From Bacteroidales bacterium UBA2287 (lineage in GTDB: Bacteria; Bacteroidota; Bacteroidia; Bacteroidales; Tenuifilaceae): DNA of 64,000 bases. Position numbers and translations under genes: made by a program. Of the stretch, positions 1-8,917 are shown piece by piece (the stretch's first letter is position 1; the number at the start of each line of letters is the position of its first letter). Location of the stretch: assembly GCA_002345675.1 (NCBI GenBank), contig DDWL01000016.1, positions 1 to 64,000 of the forward strand, written 5' to 3'. The notes below the pieces were generated by a model that saw only the letters and a program-made list of their open reading frames with translations, did no database searches and was not told the origin of the DNA.

Positions 1-250
1 CTTTTCACCACAGAGACACAGAGGCCACGGAGGTGCACAGAGTTATTATACTACTCTTTTAAACGCAACGGCGCAAAGACGCTATTACTTACTATTTTAA
101 ACGCAACGGCGCAAAGACGCTACGGTATCCTCTTTTTACCACAGAGGCACGGAGGTCACGGAGGTTCACAGAGTTATTATACTACTCTTTTAAACGCAAC
201 GGCGCAAAGACGCTATGTTATACTTTACCACAGAGACACTGAGATGCAGA
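1..250. repeat. Composite short-period repeat array
   Basis: This stretch contains no gene. It consists of degenerate runs of CACAGAG-like words joined to AACGCAACGGCGCAAAGACGC-like words. A 50-bp segment running from CACAGAG to GACGCTAT occurs twice without mismatch, at 36-85 and 167-216, and another copy of the second half lies near 98-122. Similar CACAGAG and GCGCAAAGACGC words are familiar as intergenic filler in several environmental phyla. No function is known to me, and no open reading frame here looks real. Confidence 0.75.
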
Positions 251-295
251 GTATCACAGAGTTTTAGTGGTGTGTATTATTTATTGTACACATTT

Positions 296-543
296 AACTT
301 TCCATCGTCCGTACTTTGGACATGGAAACGTTAAATATCATCCTTCGTTCGGCTTATCGCATCCCAATCGCTATCGGCAATGCCTAAGTCGTTTCTAATA
401 TAGTTGGCTGAGCCAACATGTTTCTTTTACAGGCGCTAGCCTGTTTTCGTATATTCGACCGAGGTACTCCCGATTGCTATCGGGGCTCGTCCGAACAGGG
501 ATTTAACTTTCCATCGTGGTGCAAACCACATGGAAACGTTAAA
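296..543. repeat. Two palindromic hairpin repeats with variable self-complementary cores
   Basis: Copies at 296-335 and 504-543 share the arms AACTTTCCATCG and CATGGAAACGTTAAA, which pair with each other. The central parts differ but each pairs with itself: GTCC...GGAC in the first copy and GTGGT...ACCAC in the second. A partial arm recurs near 559-574. CCCGAT...ATCGGG hairpins (about 468-486 and 581-600) sit beside them. The rest of the gap up to 855 shows nothing I can interpret. Confidence 0.6.
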
Positions 544-855
544 AAATCACTTTTTTCTCGACGTTTCCAAGTCCTATTAACTCCCGATAATTATCGGGGG
601 AAAGTCTTCTTAATTGTCGTCATTGCGAGGCACATTACTTTGTGCCGTGGCAATCTCTTTCAGTTTGTCATTGCGAGCCTTGTGCTTTTTTACAAGGCGT
701 AGCAATCTTTCAACACTTCTTAAATCATCAATCGTTACTCTTCAATCGACATTCTCATCTCCTCCCCGCCTTTCCTTACCGCCTCGGCGTTCCGAAGCAG
801 TAAGGTGCGGATTGGGCTATGAAAGTCGTTCGAAAACTTTCTAAACTATTTTTGA

Positions 856-1488
856 CTAAAGGGCAATAATGCCAGTTGTTCCAAATGTTTGAATGTCGAC
901 AGTCACCGAACTGCTCATAACAATAGGTGTAGAACAAGCATTATCACTAATTGCAACAACTTCAAATGTTGAATTGAGTAGAATACCCCCAGCAATTGTT
1001 AAAGTATATGGATCTGTTGCAGATGGAATTGCAGCAACCGCAATAGGTGCACCGCCATTAATGGTATAAGAAAAAGTCCAGTTAGCTGCAGTACCTGTAT
1101 AATCAACTGATAAATCAAAAGGTGCTCCACTACAAACAAATCCTCCAGCATAAGAAATTGCAGCAGTAGGAAAAGGACTTACACGAATAACAAAAGTTCT
1201 TAATGCGCCCAAGCAACCAGGCAAACCTTCTTGTACTGTAAGTGTATAATCTCCAGGGGCAATACCAGTCCAATTAAGTTGTACTTGTTTGGTGTTACTA
1301 ATACCTCCTACGAATGGGACACCACCAGTTACTGCCCACACATAGTTACTTGCAACGTCACCATTATCAGCTTCGTAGCCTCTAACAGTTTCATTCTCAC
1401 ACAAATACTGATCAATTTGCGCGCTTGCAAAATTTGCGAACATCATTACCGCAGCTGCGGTCATTAAAATACGAACGATAGTTTTCAT
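856..1488 (-). CDS. Secreted PKD/Ig-like protein with C-terminal GTTGIIAL
   Basis: The 210-residue protein opens with a clear signal peptide (about residues 1-23, ending FASAQ), so it is exported. The rest is rich in Thr, Gly, Val and Ile and looks like one or two PKD- or Ig-like beta sandwiches: an LNWTGIAPGDYTLTV strand pattern around residues 72-86, and cysteines near 30, 92, 119 and 185. There is no canonical T9SS C-terminal domain. Instead the chain ends in GTTGIIAL, the same eight residues that end the 1256-residue protein encoded just upstream on this strand (1693-5463). The function is unknown; a cell-surface or extracellular structural role is an inference. The ATG start is supported by the signal peptide. 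Confidence 0.8.
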   Translation of the reverse strand: MKTIVRILMTAAAVMMFANFASAQIDQYLCENETVRGYEADNGDVASNYVWAVTGGVPFVGGISNTKQVQLNWTGIAPGDYTLTVQEGLPGCLGALRTFVIRVSPFPTAAISYAGGFVCSGAPFDLSVDYTGTAANWTFSYTINGGAPIAVAAIPSATDPYTLTIAGGILLNSTFEVVAISDNACSTPIVMSSSVTVDIQTFGTTGIIAL

Positions 1489-1508
1489 AGCTTTTTTGTT
1501 TTAGTTAA

Positions 1509-1619
1509 TTAAGTAATTGTGTTATTGTGTTATTTAGTTATTGTGTTATTTAGGTTGAAGTCCGAAGTCCGAAGTCGGGAGTCCGAAGTTTGTCGTCTGC
1601 AGACTGTAGACTGACTTCA
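1509..1619. repeat. Octamer plus heptamer degenerate tandem repeat, locus 1
   Basis: Between two secreted-protein genes lies a block of 8-bp words (GTGTTATT and TAGTTATT, about 1517-1553). It is followed by a block of 7-bp words starting at 1557: GAAGTCC, GAAGTCC, GAAGTCG, GGAGTCC, GAAGTTT, GTCGTCT, GCAGACT, GTAGACT. The same two word classes recur near 14705-14930 and 60734-60960. No coding or RNA gene is seen here. Confidence 0.7.
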
Positions 1620-1692
1620 ACTTGTATTTTCACTTTCTCTGTTCATAGGCTTTAAGTTTTTAATTGTTAATATCAGTTCAAAATATTTTCAT

Positions 1693-4600
1693 TTAAAGTG
1701 CAATAATTCCTGTTGTGCCGTGCTTCACCATTGTAACTTCATGCGTATCGGTTAATGGTCCATTGCAGCCGTTAACTGTTGCTGTTATGGTTATAGTTCC
1801 TACAAAATCATCGTTATAAGTAACCACGCCTGTTGCCGAGTTAATTGTTGGTGGCGTAATTGGCGCTCCGGTTGTAACATCAAGGCTATATACAACAGTT
1901 CCCCTAACTGCCGTAGCCGTAAAGGTTTGGTTTGCAGTTCCCGGGCAGTGAACAGTTTCCAATCCGCCAATAAAAGTTGGGGTTGTTATTGTTTCTGTTG
2001 AAATTGCATTAACTATTTCCCAACCGCTTGGGCAGTTACCGGCGTTGTTGCTGCGAACATAAACTGGAATGGTTTGTCCATCGGCAAGGGCAACGTCATA
2101 CTCAAATGGGAAGCCACTATCGGTTTCGTCACCATTTAGTCCATCGGTAAATACACCATCGAGCGACCACTCAATTCTGTCGGCATTTGTTCCTAAAGTT
2201 GCCGTAAGTGTTGCTGTACCTGCACCACAAATTGTTTCGTCGGAGGCAGTTGGCTCGCCCGAAATTATTGTATTTGTTAAAGTTCCTATTGCAGTTAGGG
2301 CACTTGCACAACCATTATATGTTACTGTTGCTGTGTAATCGCCCGATACAATACCGTTAAACGTATGGCTTAACCCTGTTACTGTTGCGCTACGTGGCGG
2401 AACAAGTGAATTTCCTAGATTGTCGAGAAGTTCGAAGGTTTGCTCAAAATTTAAATCCGACTCAATTAGTGCCGAACCCGAACCGCAGCCGGCTGTTAGT
2501 GTTAACGTTGCTACAGGAACCTGCTTTACCGTTACAATGCGCGAATCGCTATTTGTACTCCAGCAACCATCGGTGCTTACAGCCCTTAGGTAGTATGTGC
2601 CCTCAGCGCCCGATAGAACCGTGTAAGTGGGATCGCTATTAGCTGTTGCTGTACCGTTCGAAACTGTTCCCTGCCAGTACCAAGTAACTCCTGCTGGAGT
2701 TGTGCCCATATTTAACACTGTGTTTCCACAGTTCTGTGTAACACTTTCAATAATGGGTGTATCGGGAAGCGCGTTAACAGTTAGGGTAAAACTTACCGAA
2801 GGCGTTACGCAACCATGGGCTGAATTGCTTACTTGACAAACATAAATGTAACCGTTCATTGTTTGAAGTACAGGGTCAATTACCAACTCACGGGCAGTTG
2901 CTCCGCTGTACGAACCACCATTGGCAATATCGCTCCAGCTGCTTCCATCGAATACCTGCCATTGGTATTCGGCATTAGTTTCGTTAGTGTTTACAAGCGA
3001 AAGTGTTACGGCACCCTGAGCACAAACTGGCGTTGGGTATGTTTGAGTGCTGGTTGTAATTGTACCGGCAAGCCCTGTATTATTGAATTTATATGTTGAA
3101 CCGCAAAGATTATATGGATATACTTTAAAATAGTATACCGTATTTTCGTCGAGGCTTCCAATGGTAAATCCTGTTCTGTCACTTCCAGTAAGTACAATAT
3201 CCTCATCGTTCCATGGTGCCGAGCTACCCGAAGGCAGCGATGTTCCATCGACCAAAGGGTCAAACGAAGCATCGGTTCCAATTTTAACTACGTAGCCACC
3301 GCAACCCGAAGCGGGCGCAGTCCAATCAACATCAAGCGAACTTGCAGTTATATTGCTAAAAACTAACATTGTAGGCTCATCGGCAGGGGCTAAACAGCAA
3401 CTACCCGAAATGGTAAGCTGAACAGCATTGGTTGGCACATTACAACTTCCCTCGGTAACTACGCAGTAGTATTGGTAGCCATCCATTCCTAACACGACAG
3501 GAATGGTAAGGGTTGCGTTAGTTTCACCCCCTAGCGGTGACCACAAAGTACCATTATGTTGGTGCCATTGGTATGTTGGAGAACCAGTTGCTACTACAGA
3601 AAAATTTGCCTCTTCACCATCGCACTGCGATTGAGAAACTGGCTGGGTAGTGATATTTACAGATGTTGATGCTACGGAATTAACAATAATATCATGTACA
3701 TATACTGCACTACTTGGAGAAGCAAGTCTTAAAGTTGTTGGAATAGCTGAGTTAATAGTGTATGAGAAAGTAGCTCCAGTGGTATTAATTCCTGTAAAAG
3801 TTGTAATATCGTCCCAATCCGCACCATTATAACTTTGTAGCTTTACCGACCTACCTGCCGCACCTGCGACTAAGTTAAATTGCACACTACTTACATCGCT
3901 TACCTGAGGAAGTTCAATAATACCGGTAGTACCTTCCATTTGAACCCTACCAATGGTACCTGTTCCACTTGCTGATGCTGCACTTGATACAATACACCGT
4001 GTCATAGTTACAGTTCCAGCAGGAATAACCTGAGTGTATGATCCATAACTACCACGATTTGTCCACGATTGAATATTCTCATTAATATGAGTTGAACTGC
4101 TACACGTTCCACTCTGCCCAATTACAGTAAAGTCGCCACTACTTGTTCCAATGCAACCCTGTGTTACTGCAATTTTCCCTGTTGTTGCACCCTCCGGAAC
4201 TCTAGCAGTCATGGTTGTTGCATTAACAACTGTGTAACTGCTAGCCGAAATGCCATTAAAAGTAACACCTGTTGAACCAGTAAAATCGGTTCCAGTAATT
4301 GTTACTAAAGTACCAATGGGACCACTTGTTGGAGAAAAAGAAGTGACTGAAACTGGGCAAGTAACAGTAAAAGAAGAACTACTTGTTACATCGCAACCCT
4401 GTGTTACAGTAAATGTTGCTGTAGTTCCAACAGCAGTGCCTGCAGGTATTGTAGCCTCAATAGTAGTAGAATTTATAACTGAATATGATGATACTGCAAC
4501 GCTATTGTAGGTTACCGCTGAAGTACCAGTAAAATTTGTTCCTGTTAGTGTTACAACGGTGCCAGGAGGTCCACTAGTGGGATTAATTCCAGTGATTGTA

Positions 4601-5463
4601 ACCGGACAACCCGCTGCTGGTAAAGCATTGGAATACTCAAAATCGTCAAGAAAAATATTTGCAACATTACCGATAGAATTTATACTATAAAACATCCAAG
4701 AATCAATGTTTACATTATTAGCAATTGATGCCTTAGATAAATCATCACCTACTAAAGTTCCATTTATCCATAAATCCCACTTATTTGCAGCAATGCTATA
4801 TGTTGTTCCTCTTTCATAGTCTTGAGATGTTGTAGAATTATTTCCATATATTTCAAATGTATAAATGTTTGCTTGTGTTATCGGTAAAGGAGCGGGTGTT
4901 GAAATTGCTGTCCACGCAGCTGCATTTCTGTATGATGTTGTTAGAGCTCCTGCTGCACCATATACAAACTGCAAACCAGAAAAAACTTGTGCCCCGTTAA
5001 ATCCATTTGCATCATTGTATGTTGCACCATCGCCTTGAAAAAAAAACCAAGTTCCAGAAGTGGCAGTATTTGCTCCTGTTGAATTCCCAAATAGAACCGA
5101 AAATTTTGTATAAAATACTTTCGATGCAGAATAATCATAAATACTAAATTTATTAACAGACCCACCTGTTGGAGCAACAATTCGAAATTCACTATCAGAG
5201 CCTAATGATGCTAATCCAGAATTTTCTAAATTAAATGATCCTCCGTTAGCACTAAGTCTAATAAAATCATTACCCGAAGTAGGTTGTGGTAAAAAAGTTG
5301 TACTTGTTCCCCCTGATGTATTGTAAACCCCAGTCCCAGTTCCAAAATTGTATGTCCAAGGTTGCCCAAATCCATTAAAAGCAAAGAAGAACCAAACTGC
5401 AACCACCAACCCCACCCTTAAAAGGGTGCGGCGACAGTAGTTGCTATTTGGGTTACGCTTCAT
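1693..5463 (-). CDS. Large secreted multidomain adhesin-like protein (TIG, Ig, Fn3) ending GTTGIIAL
   Basis: The 1256-residue exported protein has an N-terminal hydrophobic signal (about residues 13-33, ending FNGFGQ). A lectin-like jelly-roll region follows (about 35-285). Next come two IPT/TIG domains (about 288-450, each with an ITGxxPTSGPxGTxVTxTG pattern), an Ig-like segment with paired Cys, a fibronectin type III-like segment near 'DVDWTAPASGCGGYVVKIG', and further Ig-like repeats. It ends in GTTGIIAL rather than a standard T9SS domain; a related word, EGTTGIIEL, occurs internally near residue 515. It starts 16 bp after the stop of the upstream gene, which suggests an operon. A surface adhesin or matrix protein is likely, but the ligand is unknown. 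Confidence 0.82.
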   Translation of the reverse strand: MKRNPNSNYCRRTLLRVGLVVAVWFFFAFNGFGQPWTYNFGTGTGVYNTSGGTSTTFLPQPTSGNDFIRLSANGGSFNLENSGLASLGSDSEFRIVAPTGGSVNKFSIYDYSASKVFYTKFSVLFGNSTGANTATSGTWFFFQGDGATYNDANGFNGAQVFSGLQFVYGAAGALTTSYRNAAAWTAISTPAPLPITQANIYTFEIYGNNSTTSQDYERGTTYSIAANKWDLWINGTLVGDDLSKASIANNVNIDSWMFYSINSIGNVANIFLDDFEYSNALPAAGCPVTITGINPTSGPPGTVVTLTGTNFTGTSAVTYNSVAVSSYSVINSTTIEATIPAGTAVGTTATFTVTQGCDVTSSSSFTVTCPVSVTSFSPTSGPIGTLVTITGTDFTGSTGVTFNGISASSYTVVNATTMTARVPEGATTGKIAVTQGCIGTSSGDFTVIGQSGTCSSSTHINENIQSWTNRGSYGSYTQVIPAGTVTMTRCIVSSAASASGTGTIGRVQMEGTTGIIELPQVSDVSSVQFNLVAGAAGRSVKLQSYNGADWDDITTFTGINTTGATFSYTINSAIPTTLRLASPSSAVYVHDIIVNSVASTSVNITTQPVSQSQCDGEEANFSVVATGSPTYQWHQHNGTLWSPLGGETNATLTIPVVLGMDGYQYYCVVTEGSCNVPTNAVQLTISGSCCLAPADEPTMLVFSNITASSLDVDWTAPASGCGGYVVKIGTDASFDPLVDGTSLPSGSSAPWNDEDIVLTGSDRTGFTIGSLDENTVYYFKVYPYNLCGSTYKFNNTGLAGTITTSTQTYPTPVCAQGAVTLSLVNTNETNAEYQWQVFDGSSWSDIANGGSYSGATARELVIDPVLQTMNGYIYVCQVSNSAHGCVTPSVSFTLTVNALPDTPIIESVTQNCGNTVLNMGTTPAGVTWYWQGTVSNGTATANSDPTYTVLSGAEGTYYLRAVSTDGCWSTNSDSRIVTVKQVPVATLTLTAGCGSGSALIESDLNFEQTFELLDNLGNSLVPPRSATVTGLSHTFNGIVSGDYTATVTYNGCASALTAIGTLTNTIISGEPTASDETICGAGTATLTATLGTNADRIEWSLDGVFTDGLNGDETDSGFPFEYDVALADGQTIPVYVRSNNAGNCPSGWEIVNAISTETITTPTFIGGLETVHCPGTANQTFTATAVRGTVVYSLDVTTGAPITPPTINSATGVVTYNDDFVGTITITATVNGCNGPLTDTHEVTMVKHGTTGIIAL

Positions 5464-5479
5464 GCTTTAGTAAATGGAA

Positions 5480-7561
5480 TTAGTGTGGGCAAGTGCCCGA
5501 GTTGGCAATAACGTTAAACTGGTTACAACCAACGGGGGTTACTGCGCTGGTGGTGTTTACATCAACGTTTCCGGCAACACCATTGGGTACAACCACTGTA
5601 ATTTGGGTTGGCGAAACAAGCGTAACGGTGGCTGCAATGCCATCGAATGTGGCAGTTGTTGTACCATCGAATACAGCACCTGTTATGGTTACCGTTGTTC
5701 CGGGTGTTCCGCATAGGGGGCTCATGGTAAAGCAGCCTGCAACGCATTTTCCCTGTACGCTAAAAGTGTAAGGATTTTCGTCGGTATCGTCGTTGGCTAT
5801 GCTTACAACTGCAGTGTAAGTTAAACCATTGCAGGCACCAACTGGTGCAAAGGTTACCTGAAAAGTAGTTTCGGCTAGCGCAACAAGCGAAGTAAGAACT
5901 GGTTGTGTAGTAACTGTAAAAAAGGCATCGCCGCTAATGTTAACTGTTGGTGCTCCTGTTAGCGAAATTGTTCCTGTGCCCGAATTTTTAACTTTAAAAG
6001 TACGAGCAAGGGTTGAGGTTGTAAGAACCTCGCCAAAGTCGGTATGGTCGGTTACCGAAGGTGTTGCATCGGTATTTACAATTTCAATACTATTGCCTTC
6101 AACCTTAATTTCGGGACAAAGGGTTGTAACGGGGCCAAAGGCAACGCCGTCGCTCCAACGGGTGTCGTCGTTATGAAAAACGCTAAAATGGTAGGTTTTG
6201 CAAGGATCTAATGTAGCACTTGCTGTTGTTGAACCATCGGAAATAATGGCTGCAACAAAGTTGCCATCGCTTAATACTTCACCAACTGTAAGCCCAGCAG
6301 TCGATTGCCCCAAAGCATTCATCGAAGTTCGATTCATTGTTACCGCGCTACTCTCCTTTGCAATAATGGCTACCCCACCATTCCACCAGTCGGCTTTTGG
6401 TGCATCGTAGTTGGTCCATGCAAAGTTTACAGTTGCATTGGTAGCTGCAGCTAGTGCCGCAGTTGGGCTAACAGCTTCTTGAACGTACGCAATGGCGCTT
6501 TCTGGTATTGAGACAACCCCATCGAACCAAATTGTGGGAGTTGACTCATTGTGTGTAAATGCTGCGAAAAAATATTCTTGGCCTTCGGTAAGTCCCGTAA
6601 TTACTGAAAAAGTATCATTTGAAACGGTTCCTTTAAATGCAACTATTCCAGTTGTTTCAAACGGATTACCAGCAGTATATGAACTACCATCGCCAGTAGG
6701 GGTATCGGTAATTGGAGCAGTATGGTAAACAACAACTAGTTCAATATCGGCATCTAACTCATTCCAAACTAGTTGAATTTGATTGTACGTAATGTACTTA
6801 ACCATAAAATTACCGATTGTAAAAACGCAATCGGGTAATGGAACTACATCAGTTTCGTTTCCCACCCAGTTATTTGGGTCAACAAGTGCAGCTAAAATAT
6901 CAGCTGCAGAGCCAGAGGTTACGGTACAGTCGAACGATGAGTTGTTATTATAATCACCACTTGTTAAGGGAATTGCTACGCTGGTAGTTGCATCAAGATT
7001 CGATGGTAAGGCAGATGTGTGAGAATCTGTTGAAGTTGATTGCCACTCCTCATTATTGGTTAAGGCAAAAACGTAATTATCGGGGCATGGTTCACTTCCA
7101 GTTAATTCAGCTTCGGTATTATGCTGAAAAACAATAATCTGGTCTCCACTCATGTTAAAGTCGAATGTATTTTTAACAATTGCTACAGTTCCAACACTAG
7201 GCGGAATAATAACTGCATTTGTGTACAGTTGAACCATTGTACCTGCAGTACAGCCTCCAACTGGGGCAGTCCATTTTAAAATACCTTCGGTATTTCGAAG
7301 GCAATTATTTGCTAATACGCCACTATCGGAAAAGTAAATAACTGTTCCCGCTTCTACATCGGTTAAAAGAATAAATCCAAAATTATCGGTACCGGGACCT
7401 CCAGTTGAGTTAAACCCAACAATAGCAACGTCACCGGGGGCAAGAGTTGTTTGTCCCGATGCTGAATTTACGCAGTAAATAAAGGTGATTAAGCTAATCG
7501 CCACTACCCTAACCCAACTGCACAACGTTTTTCCAAAAGGCGATTGTAAACAATGTTGCAT
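5480..7561 (-). CDS. Secreted protein with choice-of-anchor D and C-terminal TIG domain
   Basis: The 693-residue protein begins with a signal-anchor-like hydrophobic stretch ending NSASGQ. The N-terminal domain (about 37-215) has the pattern LAPGDVAIVGFNS...GFILLTDVEAGTVIYFSD, found in many Bacteroidota surface proteins. Fibronectin-like regions follow. An ASH or 'choice-of-anchor D' domain with FGEV...F.VKNSGTG covers about 495-610, and one TIG domain lies at the end (about 612-690). The chain stops with SGTCPH directly after the TIG domain, where the neighbouring 1256-residue protein continues with SGTCSSSTH and further domains. No sorting signal is visible, so the gene may be 3'-truncated. 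The function is unknown. Confidence 0.78.
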   Translation of the reverse strand: MQHCLQSPFGKTLCSWVRVVAISLITFIYCVNSASGQTTLAPGDVAIVGFNSTGGPGTDNFGFILLTDVEAGTVIYFSDSGVLANNCLRNTEGILKWTAPVGGCTAGTMVQLYTNAVIIPPSVGTVAIVKNTFDFNMSGDQIIVFQHNTEAELTGSEPCPDNYVFALTNNEEWQSTSTDSHTSALPSNLDATTSVAIPLTSGDYNNNSSFDCTVTSGSAADILAALVDPNNWVGNETDVVPLPDCVFTIGNFMVKYITYNQIQLVWNELDADIELVVVYHTAPITDTPTGDGSSYTAGNPFETTGIVAFKGTVSNDTFSVITGLTEGQEYFFAAFTHNESTPTIWFDGVVSIPESAIAYVQEAVSPTAALAAATNATVNFAWTNYDAPKADWWNGGVAIIAKESSAVTMNRTSMNALGQSTAGLTVGEVLSDGNFVAAIISDGSTTASATLDPCKTYHFSVFHNDDTRWSDGVAFGPVTTLCPEIKVEGNSIEIVNTDATPSVTDHTDFGEVLTTSTLARTFKVKNSGTGTISLTGAPTVNISGDAFFTVTTQPVLTSLVALAETTFQVTFAPVGACNGLTYTAVVSIANDDTDENPYTFSVQGKCVAGCFTMSPLCGTPGTTVTITGAVFDGTTTATFDGIAATVTLVSPTQITVVVPNGVAGNVDVNTTSAVTPVGCNQFNVIANSGTCPH

Positions 7562-7863
7562 AGATATTGTTTAATTCTTAGCACCGCAAAGTATGTTAAA
7601 AACTGTTAACTACAAATTATTGCGGAGCTAAGTTTTTAACGTTTTATGCAAATAGAATACATCTATATGTAAACGTCTACTTTTAGGTGACGAACGTACA
7701 AAAACCTCTGACTAAACCGCAATACGCTCTGCTTCTGATGATTTCAATCAAATCTTAAAATTTGATAGAATATTTTTCTTTTTTAAAGTATTTATTTATG
7801 TTTTTATGCTATTGACCTAAATCATTATTTAAACTAATCACCATTGAAATAATATTTTTTAGA

Positions 7864-8082
7864 AAACCCGTCTGACCGCTTTGGTCGGTCTGACGGGTAG
7901 CAATTTGCAGCAAGGTAAACCCAGAGGGTTTAAATGTTTATAGCAATTTGCAGGGGAATTTATACGATCCCAGCTGGGGTCGAATGCCGTTTCGTTAGTC
8001 GTCTCTATAAACATTTGGTGCCTCTGGCATCATTGGTAAAACCATCAATAACCCGTCAGACCGCTTGGAGCGGTCGGACGGA
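7864..8082. mobile_element. MITE-like palindromic element, copy 1
   Basis: The element is bounded by AACCCGTC(T/A)GACCG-type inverted ends; each end is itself a hairpin with GACCG/CGGTC arms. Inside are AAACCCAGAGGGTTTAAATGTTTATAG, its near-complement TATAAACATTTGGTGCCTCTG, and a central ATCCCAGCTGGGGT palindrome. The whole unit can therefore fold as one long stem. It has no coding capacity; the small open frames inside are by-products of the palindrome. It is about 75-85 percent like copy 2 by eye. Confidence 0.7.
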
Positions 8083-8107
8083 TTGTCTTGCGTTCGGCAG
8101 TCCGGAT

Positions 8108-8330
8108 AAACCCGTCTGACCGCTTTGGTCGGTCTGACGGGTAGCAATTTGCAGCAAGGTAAACCCAGAGGGTTTAAATGTTTATAGCAAAATGCAAGGG
8201 GATTTGTACGACCCCAGCTGGGGTCGTATGTTGTTTCGCTAATCGTCCCTATAAACATTTGATGCCTCTGACATTATTGGTTAAACCAGCAATTAACCCG
8301 TCAGACCGCTTGGAGCGGTCGGACGGGTTT
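8108..8330. mobile_element. MITE-like palindromic element, copy 2
   Basis: This is a second copy of the element at 7864, in direct orientation with an offset of 244 bp. The first 35 bases of the two copies are identical. Its central palindrome is longer and cleaner (ACGACCCCAGCTGGGGTCGT). The right end, GGACGGGTTT, runs into an A9 tract that belongs to the terminator of the hydrogenase operon. The 25 bp between the copies (8083-8107) contain CGTTCGGCAGTCCG. The remaining part of this intergenic gap (7562-7863) is AT-rich with no recognised feature. Confidence 0.7.
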
Positions 8331-8362
8331 AAAAAAAAAGGTGCAACCATGGGCTGCACCTT
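8331..8362 (-). terminator. Rho-independent terminator of the hyd operon
   Basis: Read on the minus strand, GGTGCA-gcccatggt-TGCACC forms a hairpin followed by at least nine T residues. It lies about 55 bp after the hydC stop. A second imperfect hairpin, TCGGGGCGCGACT/AGTCGCACTCCGA, lies between it and the gene (about 8377-8408). Confidence 0.75.
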
Positions 8363-8418
8363 CTTAAATTGACATAGTCGGGGCGCGACTCGAAGTCGCA
8401 CTCCGACTAAAACAGAGA

Positions 8419-8901
8419 TTATTCGTACTCTTTCAAAATATCCTTAACGCCGTCGGGCGAAACGCGACCGTAAACCTTTTCGCCAATTAGTACAACGGGA
8501 GCAAGACCACAAGCACCAACGCAGCGAAGGCAGCCAAGCGAGAATTTTCCATCGGCAGTGGTTTCGCCAACTTTAATATTTAGCACTCGCTTAAACTCAT
8601 CAACTACCTTTTCGGCGCCACGAACGTAGCAAGCTGTACCTGTGCAAATGCTAATTGGGTGCTGACCCTTTGGAAGCATTGTGAAGTACGAGTAAAAGGT
8701 AACTACACCGTAAACCTTTGCTACTGGTACGTTAAGCTCAGCCGAAACTACCTCCTGAACTTCGGCAGGTAAATAGCCAAAGTAGCTTTGGGCTTTATGC
8801 AAAACGTTAATTAACTCACCAGCTTCGTTGTTGAAGGATTTGCAAATCTCCTTGAGCTTAGCAACATCCTCTTTTTTTAGCTCAACTTTTATATGTGACA
8901 T
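8419..8901 (-). CDS. hydC: Bifurcating [FeFe] hydrogenase subunit HydC (NuoE-like)
   Basis: This is a thioredoxin-like 2Fe-2S subunit of the trimeric HydABC-type hydrogenase, related to NuoE and HndA. The cluster ligands are visible as CTGTACYV (about residues 85-90) and CLRCVGAC (about 121-127). It is thought to pass electrons between the flavin subunit HydB and the hydrogenase HydA. The start is placed at 8901 (MSHIKVEL, 160 residues) because GGAGGA stands 7-8 bp upstream; the longer TTG-initiated frame from 8916 would contain that ribosome binding site. It lies 16 bp after the hydA stop and is the last gene of the operon, followed by a terminator. Confidence 0.93.
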   Translation of the reverse strand: MSHIKVELKKEDVAKLKEICKSFNNEAGELINVLHKAQSYFGYLPAEVQEVVSAELNVPVAKVYGVVTFYSYFTMLPKGQHPISICTGTACYVRGAEKVVDEFKRVLNIKVGETTADGKFSLGCLRCVGACGLAPVVLIGEKVYGRVSPDGVKDILKEYE

Positions 8902-8908
8902 ATACCTA

Positions 8909-8914
8909 TCCTCC
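8909..8914 (-). promoter_or_regulatory. Shine-Dalgarno site of hydC
   Basis: GGAGGA on the minus strand lies 7 bp before ATG 8901. It decides between the ATG and an upstream TTG start. Similar strong sites precede hydB (AAGGAGGA, 12509-12516) and hydA (GGGGG, 10702-10706). Most other genes in the window lack such sites. Confidence 0.7.
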
Positions 8915-8917
8915 AAA

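Noticed and set aside
418..844. Two open frames of 76-94 codons in the first kilobase
   Set aside because: They run through palindromic and tandem repeats, have no recognisable domain, and overlap each other in different frames.
7934..8372. Three open frames of 61-87 codons on both strands
   Set aside because: They lie inside the two palindromic elements; their similar peptides only reflect the repeated DNA.
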